A stretch of 64,000 nt of DNA from Angiostrongylus vasorum (lineage: Eukaryota > Nematoda > Chromadorea > Rhabditida > Metastrongylidae). The notes under the pieces are model-generated. The model saw nothing but the letters and a program-made list of their open reading frames with translations, was not told the DNA's origin and did no database searches. Below, one piece after another: positions 59,801 to 64,000 of this stretch (its first letter is position 1; every line of letters starts with the position of its first letter). Location of the stretch: positions 310,001-374,000 of the forward strand of contig JADANN010000467.1 in NCBI GenBank assembly GCA_018806985.1, given 5' to 3'. Both the position numbers and the translations under genes were made by a program.

Positions 59801-62800
59801 TGCAGAGTCAATCCTTCAGTCAAGAGTACCCGTTCCAACCACTCCCATGAAGCTACCGACACGAAAAGAGTGCAGAAAACTGGTGCTATATACAACAGAG
59901 CCAGAGTCCATATTACAGGTAATCAACGAAAGTTTCGGAAGTCTTGCAGGTGGATATATTTACAACAGTATAAGCAGAAAGAAACTGTCGGAAGCAAAGC
60001 CAGGAAGAACTGAAGGAAAGTCCCAATGTTTCTAACAAATAACTGATTTATTTATTACAATATAAACCTTAGTAAATGACTCCAACTATTTGCTGTCATA
60101 TAATGTTGATGATAAAAAAGTTCCACCTCCAACGTTTTGAGACCCCACTCGAATTTTAAATTACAGGAATCAAAACGAAGAATAACCACCTGGATTGTTC
60201 ACTTATATTAAAAGCAGAAAGCACGACAGCCGGATTTCAGCAGGAAGCAACAAATTACATGCACTTCTCGCAACCAACATGACAGTACATCTTCAAACAA
60301 ATAAATTTCCAGCCCATAAAAAAAACCTTTTGCACGGTAAATCCTGCAAAAGAACTGTGATAGAAGGTCTCTTCATAACTACCGCTCGGTTTGCGTTAAC
60401 TTGTTGACTGCGCTATGAAGATGACAATATATCAAGGAACATAGGTGAAACTCAGGCAGCCCAGCAAGTGAAATTCAAAAGATCCTGGCAAATGGATAAA
60501 ACTCAAGCTCTACTTATGGTTATAAATGCACCACAGAAGTACCAAATGTTTCATGTTGTAGCCTCATACTAGACCGTCATAGCAAACCGTGCAGCGAAAA
60601 TAGCAACACTTTTTCCACGTTTTGTTTTCTTTCTTGCGTCGGTCATCTATAGAAGTAGTCGCATTCATGTGTAGGTTCGCCAATAGCTTGAGGACAGTCG
60701 CTCGAGCAGATATGACGCTCGAGGAGGTTAGCGAAGTGGGATAGCAGAATAAGAAAAAATCAGAAGAAACCCTAGCCCACAAGTAAACCAAAAAGTGCGA
60801 TATGGTTGAATTATTGACTGCAATGACCAACCAGATCCCACACATACTCGAACGAACATGAAAAACGGAAGAGAGGAAGAAGGCCGAGAAGAACAAAAAG
60901 GCAGCGGTCGGACCTTTCAGAGAAGGCCCTAGCCAACAACAGAAAAAATTTCGCCTACCTATTCTCCTATAATTGAACTATTGCTATAATGGCGAGGCAG
61001 CTATGATGTCGACCAACACTTCAACTGTGTTAAAAATTCTTTCTTAGATTGTTAGCTTAACAATCCAAGAATGTACTAATTGGTACTACTGAGGCTAAAT
61101 GATAGTCGGTTTGAAAAAACACGTTAAAAATTCTATTCACACATCAAGGACAGCTTGAGTAGCCTCTTATAAATAACCAGAATCCAAAAAAATAGGCCAT
61201 ATTACGTAGTTGGAACCTTCAAAAACATTTATATCTCAGATCCGGTGAGATAACCGTCGTACTCAAAGGCAAAAGAGGTCAGTCATGAGGTGACAAAACC
61301 TGACGACTGAACGACGAAAAGAGCATTAGAATGAAAAGTGAGAGCGTTGAAGCTCTTGTAGTACTACTATCTATCAAATAAGCAGACATGTTTCTGAATA
61401 AAGTTTAGATTACCAGATAAGATTTGCACAATTCGTTAAAAAAACCCCCACAAGGGATTGAATTTCTGCCAGTACACCAGATACTCATTAAAAACTTCTA
61501 AAGCAAAGTGTCGACAAAACAAATGCAAATTTCATGCCTTGGAAATCGTCGTACCATTTGAAAACCTAAGTGGACGAAATAAATACGCGACTTTGAAGAG
61601 TACCTGAAGCTCGTGACATAGAGACCACCTAGAAAGGTCCATGACATCAGCAGCCTCATAAATACGAACAATGCCTTGTGCTGATACTGTTGCCTGAAAA
61701 CGAAGATAATATGAGGAGATTAACTATCCACATTAGATAACATATTAATTGCCATCCATAATCACAAAGATCTTGACTTTTTTCAAAACAGTTCTTCTCA
61801 AAAAAACGATTTGTTGGGGAACACTCGAGTAAAGCGAAATACGAAAAACAAGAATTTACTTATTGCCTCCTCTTCTTTAGATGAGGCTACATTATCGACA
61901 ACATGTTAGGTAAAACGTTTAATATCGTAGCTAGCACTAACCAAAATAAGACCGAGATGACGCGGTGCAAACCCTATGTCCGTCACATTTGCACGACTAT
62001 CCGTCAGATATGCCTTTCGAACCCATCGTCCTCCTTTGTGACCTTCTAAACTACTGAATTTCAAATATCGTGGACAATTAAGTGTTGCGATAATACTAAT
62101 ATGTTCATAAAATCCATGCATTCTCAATTCATTGCTCTTGTCTATAGTTTATCAGCTTATCTTGGCGAGATTTTCTGTTTATCCGGGAAGTACGGTTCAT
62201 TCCTAGAAACAATAAATAAAGGGCGCGGGTAGCGCAGTAGTCGTATTAGGCGCTTTTCAATACAAAGGGGATGGGTTCCTGCGCCCAAGGCCCACCAAGC
62301 TTTCCATCCTTCCGAGGTGGGCAAATTGGTACCAGACTTGTCTGGAAGGATAGCAGCACTGGCTCGATGCATCGGAAGGCCTACGCGAGTCATTGTAAAC
62401 GCCAGATATACATTCAATCACCTTTAACGATACTTAACGAAGTCGAATGCATGGCGCACTTTTCAAGGACTGATCAACGCCGACAGATTTAGAGCTTTAC
62501 AGTTTTTTCTTGGGGAGATTTTCTGTGTTTCTGAATATTATGGCTCATCCCCAGAAACGATAATATAATCCGTGAAGAGAACAGAAACTAGTATGCAATT
62601 AGATATACTGACCCTAGGACTCGCATGGTGTGGTGGTGAACGCGTTAGCCAGCGGAAAGCGTAATAGCGTGTTTGATCCCCACCACAGATACCTGCGATC
62701 TGGAGCTTTGCAAATATCTCAGCATCATTTTCGCTATATATTGACACTGCAGTCAGGTGATGACAGGCAGATTTTTTGGAAAATCTATTATCTTAGTTTT

Positions 62801-63412
62801 AATCGTGCTTTGATCAAAAGGTTTACAACTGTGTAAGACCGGAACAATAAATATTAGGTAGAAGTAAGATTTAAAAATTAAGCAAATTAAGCAGAAAAAA
62901 TGGTGAAATTCACCTCCACCAGGGTAATTTCTTATCTCTTCCCAAATATGAACACTACGATCATATGAACAAGTGGCAAGCAACTGGCCAAATTCAGGAT
63001 GAGCCCATACGACTCTCCAAACAGCACCACCGTGAACCTATGACAATTTCGTATTGGTATGTGAACATATACTACAAACAAGGAAAAAAAATGAATTCGA
63101 TTCGTTCCACTTCACCTTCCAACTTGCAGCTTTCTTCCATGAACCATCAGGACATCGATCCCACACTGACAAAGTCATGTCGCTGGAGCAGGTGGCTAGA
63201 CGTCGACCGTGATGATCAAAAGCAACCGAGAACAATAACCATTAGAAACCAATACTCGCTAAGGTAGCGCTAATAAGAAGAGTAAGAGGAAAGAAAACAA
63301 CAAACTGGAGCATGGGTACCACAAAACGAACTTGGTGGATGAGGTCTCTGTGAGTGACGTCGAAATCGAACGGCTTCGACCGATCAGTCACATCCGACGC
63401 CGTGAAGTCCAT
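48192..63412 (-). CDS. npp-18: Nucleoporin Seh1 / SEC13-like WD-repeat protein, 10 exons
   Basis: Seh1 is a seven-blade WD40 propeller of the nuclear-pore Nup107-160 (Y) complex and of GATOR2. Exons on the minus strand: 63412-63332, 63226-63116, 63037-62914, 62045-61942, 61693-61604, 51995-51859, 51620-51485, 51266-51183, 48511-48406, 48307-48192. Phases agree and give 362 aa; human SEH1 is about 360. Diagnostic segments in order: [24 protein letters not shown] (exons 1-2), [37 protein letters not shown] and VHIWEEI (exon 3), [20 protein letters not shown] (exon 4), [19 protein letters not shown] (exon 5), [20 protein letters not shown] (exon 6), [19 protein letters not shown] (exon 9). Exon 10 gives a polar tail after VWK-A and stops at 48194-48192; it rests on phase and position rather than similarity. 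Intron 5 is about 9.6 kb and holds RTE copies. Intron 1 lacks an AG acceptor (see findings). Confidence 0.93.
49230..49950 (+). mobile_element. Degenerate mariner-like transposase remnant
   Basis: Frameshifted reading of [14 protein letters not shown] followed in another frame by [20 protein letters not shown] and [12 protein letters not shown]. This resembles the paired helix-turn-helix DNA-binding N-terminus of mariner transposases, including the conserved linker before the second HTH. No catalytic DDD region can be read downstream. It lies in npp-18 intron 8 on the opposite strand. The call rests on motif resemblance only. Confidence 0.5.
50370..50640 (-). repeat. tRNA-like SINE, family C, diverged
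   Basis: Minus-strand copy in npp-18 intron 8, recognised by GATGCTGAGATATTTGCAAA and CATTACCCTTTCCGGTGACT on the plus strand. It faces the next copy head to head. Confidence 0.6.
50650..50890 (+). repeat. tRNA-like SINE, family C, diverged
   Basis: Plus-strand copy with GTTGTGCGTAGCAAGCGAGT head, B-box GTGGTTCGAACTGG, TTTTTCAAATATCTCAACAT and the AATAGGCACTAAATAGAAAA tail. With the preceding copy it forms an inverted pair. Confidence 0.6.
53834..54015. repeat. Microsatellite: (AT)n then (GTAT)n with a degenerate TACA/TATG tail
   Basis: About 16 AT units (53835-53868) pass into about 17 GTAT units (to about 53938), then irregular CATGTATACACATATAT-type sequence to 54015, where the truncated family 2 RTE begins. 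Open frames through it (runs of Tyr-Ile or Met-Tyr-Val-Cys) are not genes. It lies in npp-18 intron 5. Confidence 0.95.
54016..55215 (+). mobile_element. 5'-truncated family 2 RTE retrotransposon
   Basis: Begins abruptly after a microsatellite within the RT fingers ([20 protein letters not shown]), continues through the palm ([20 protein letters not shown]) to the catalytic box, here changed to FANH, and through the C-terminal domain ([32 protein letters not shown]). The 3' end near 55160-55215 has GTGCTGGGACCAGCACAA, a segment shared with the roughly 380-bp repeats described below. Dead copy in npp-18 intron 5. Confidence 0.82.
56098..59393 (-). mobile_element. Nearly full-length family 1 RTE retrotransposon
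   Basis: About 3.3 kb, the usual RTE length. Endonuclease ORF parts carry [40 protein letters not shown] and [12 protein letters not shown], so all main APE catalytic motifs can still be read. The linker ([20 protein letters not shown]) and RT ([60 protein letters not shown]) follow. Frameshifts separate the segments. The 3' end has GATACAG-type repeats. Flanks GAACTAAT (left) and GAACTGAT (right) may be an old target duplication with one change. It lies in npp-18 intron 5, in the same orientation as the gene. Confidence 0.88.
59735..60035 (+). other. Unassigned open frame in npp-18 intron 5
   Basis: An 81-codon ATG-to-stop frame (59790-60035), polar with a hydrophobic patch [13 protein letters not shown], antisense to npp-18. 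There is no known domain and no partner exon. Retained only as a possible transposon-derived fragment. Confidence 0.2.
60240..60400 (+). mobile_element. Short degenerate fragment of a family 2 RTE
   Basis: The stretch reading ACAAATTACATGCACTTCTC and onward aligns with 24650-24730 of the family 2 element (same order: CTCGCAA, CCAACATGACA, CTTCAAA, AAATTT, CAGC). Too decayed for protein-level calls. It lies in npp-18 intron 5. Confidence 0.5.
62218..62490 (+). repeat. tRNA-derived SINE, family B
   Basis: Head GGGCGCGGGTAGCGCAGTAG, body GGTACCAGACTTGTCTGGAA, GGCTCGATGCATCGGAAGG, GAGTCATTGTAAACG and a tail with GATCAACGCCGACAG. It lies in npp-18 intron 3, antisense. Confidence 0.8.
62610..62755 (+). 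repeat. tRNA-like SINE, family C
   Basis: Compact copy in npp-18 intron 3: CTCGCATGGTGTGGTGGTGA, A-box TGGTGAACGCG, B-box TGTTTGATCCCC, CACCACAGATACCTGCGATC, TTTGCAAATATCTCAGCATC. Confidence 0.72.
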
Positions 63413-63416
63413 TTCA

Positions 63417-63422
63417 CTGAAA
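63417..63422 (-). other. Candidate SL trans-splice acceptor of npp-18
   Basis: TTTCAG on the minus strand ends 4 nt (TGAA) before the npp-18 ATG. This leader is too short for ordinary initiation at this ATG unless a spliced leader is added, so trans-splicing is the likely explanation (inference from nematode gene structure). Confidence 0.65.
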
Positions 63423-64000
63423 CATTACGCGTTAACCACAGAATCTCAATCCACCTGAACACTGAAGAACAATGTCCTCCGAATAGGAAACGTTCGTAGG
63501 ATTCCCGCTTAGTGCATGAGAACATCTGGCTTCTAGTCAAACTCTGAGAAATAACCCAAACATTTATTGAAGTGTGCCGAACTCATGAATTATCGATTTT
63601 CTTACCATTTATTAACAAAAAATAGTAAGCCTAGCCCAAAGAACTCCCTTTACCAATACCTCGTTCCTCGACGCCATTAAAAAAACAAAAAACAGTAAAT
63701 CTACGCAATTTGGAAAAAGAAAAAGTTCGAAAGAGTACGCAAAATTGCAGAGCGCGCTCGTAGACGCCATCCATCGATTACCACAAATTTACAGCGACTA
63801 CCGTAATGATGCGAAACGCAGGGGTTTCCGGAGGTTGATTGCTGTGTGGGGACAATTTGACTCGAAAGGAATTCCAAACAGCGGTTGTGCTGATCTGAAA
63901 TGCCAGGATACTTCATCGAATCGAAACTGCACAGTGGAAAGATGGACGTCAACGTTAGGTAGTCGTCATCTGAAGAGCTCCAATACAAGAAGTATTCGAG
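63423..64000. other. Upstream of npp-18
   Basis: Presumed promoter/outron region. A minus-strand open frame 63988-63701 continues to the window edge (contains YWSSSDDDYLTLTSIFPL) and might be an exon of the next gene, followed by a GTAGTC-type donor near 63810. No family recognised. Confidence 0.3.

Noticed and set aside
1..64000. CRISPR arrays, prokaryotic operons, phage or defence systems
   Set aside because: Spliced animal genes and eukaryotic retrotransposons throughout; no regularly spaced repeat array with unique spacers.

Overview
The window is nuclear DNA of a nematode, most likely a strongylid (hookworm-like, clade V) parasite. It is AT-rich. Genes are split into many small exons with GT-AG introns. 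A splice-acceptor-like TTNCAG lies 0 to 23 nt before each of the three start codons, as expected for spliced-leader trans-splicing. Introns and intergenic DNA are packed with degraded RTE-type non-LTR retrotransposons and tRNA-derived SINEs. The species call is inference; no ribosomal or mitochondrial marker is present.

Three protein-coding genes were assembled exon by exon. (1) 9967-16289 plus: a proton-coupled amino-acid transporter of the SLC36/PAT family (10 exons, 442 aa, apparently complete). (2) 38106-18238 minus: a PGM2-type phosphopentomutase/phosphoglucomutase (15 exons, about 635 aa), complete except for one surplus base at the exon 5/6 junction. (3) 63412-48192 minus: the WD-repeat nucleoporin Seh1, C. 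elegans npp-18 (10 exons, 362 aa), complete but with an odd acceptor in intron 1. From memory, the C. elegans orthologues npp-18, a PGM2-like gene and slc-36.1 all carry Y43F4B clone names, so this looks like conserved microsynteny expanded by transposons.

Layout: 1-9.8 kb is gene-poor and holds an internally deleted RTE copy, a piggyBac transposase remnant and SINEs. 9.8-16.3 kb is the transporter. 16.3-18.2 kb is the convergent gap to PGM2, with an RTE fragment. 18.2-38.1 kb is PGM2, whose introns hold one RTE nested inside another (24.0-27.1 kb) and a nearly full-length RTE (28.4-31.4 kb). 38.1-48.2 kb is intergenic, with a fold-back element and an exact 208-bp tandem duplication. 48.2-63.4 kb is npp-18, whose largest intron (about 9.6 kb) holds a second nearly full-length RTE in the opposite orientation, an RTE 3' fragment and a microsatellite. 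63.4-64 kb is unassigned upstream sequence.

The genes have separate housekeeping roles: lysosomal/plasma-membrane amino-acid transport, pentose-phosphate/hexose-phosphate interconversion, and nuclear pore/GATOR2 scaffolding. Two of the three products (the SLC36 carrier and Seh1) belong to lysosome and TORC1 biology in other animals, but nothing in the sequence shows co-regulation. No CRISPR array, prokaryotic operon, rRNA or functional tRNA gene was seen.
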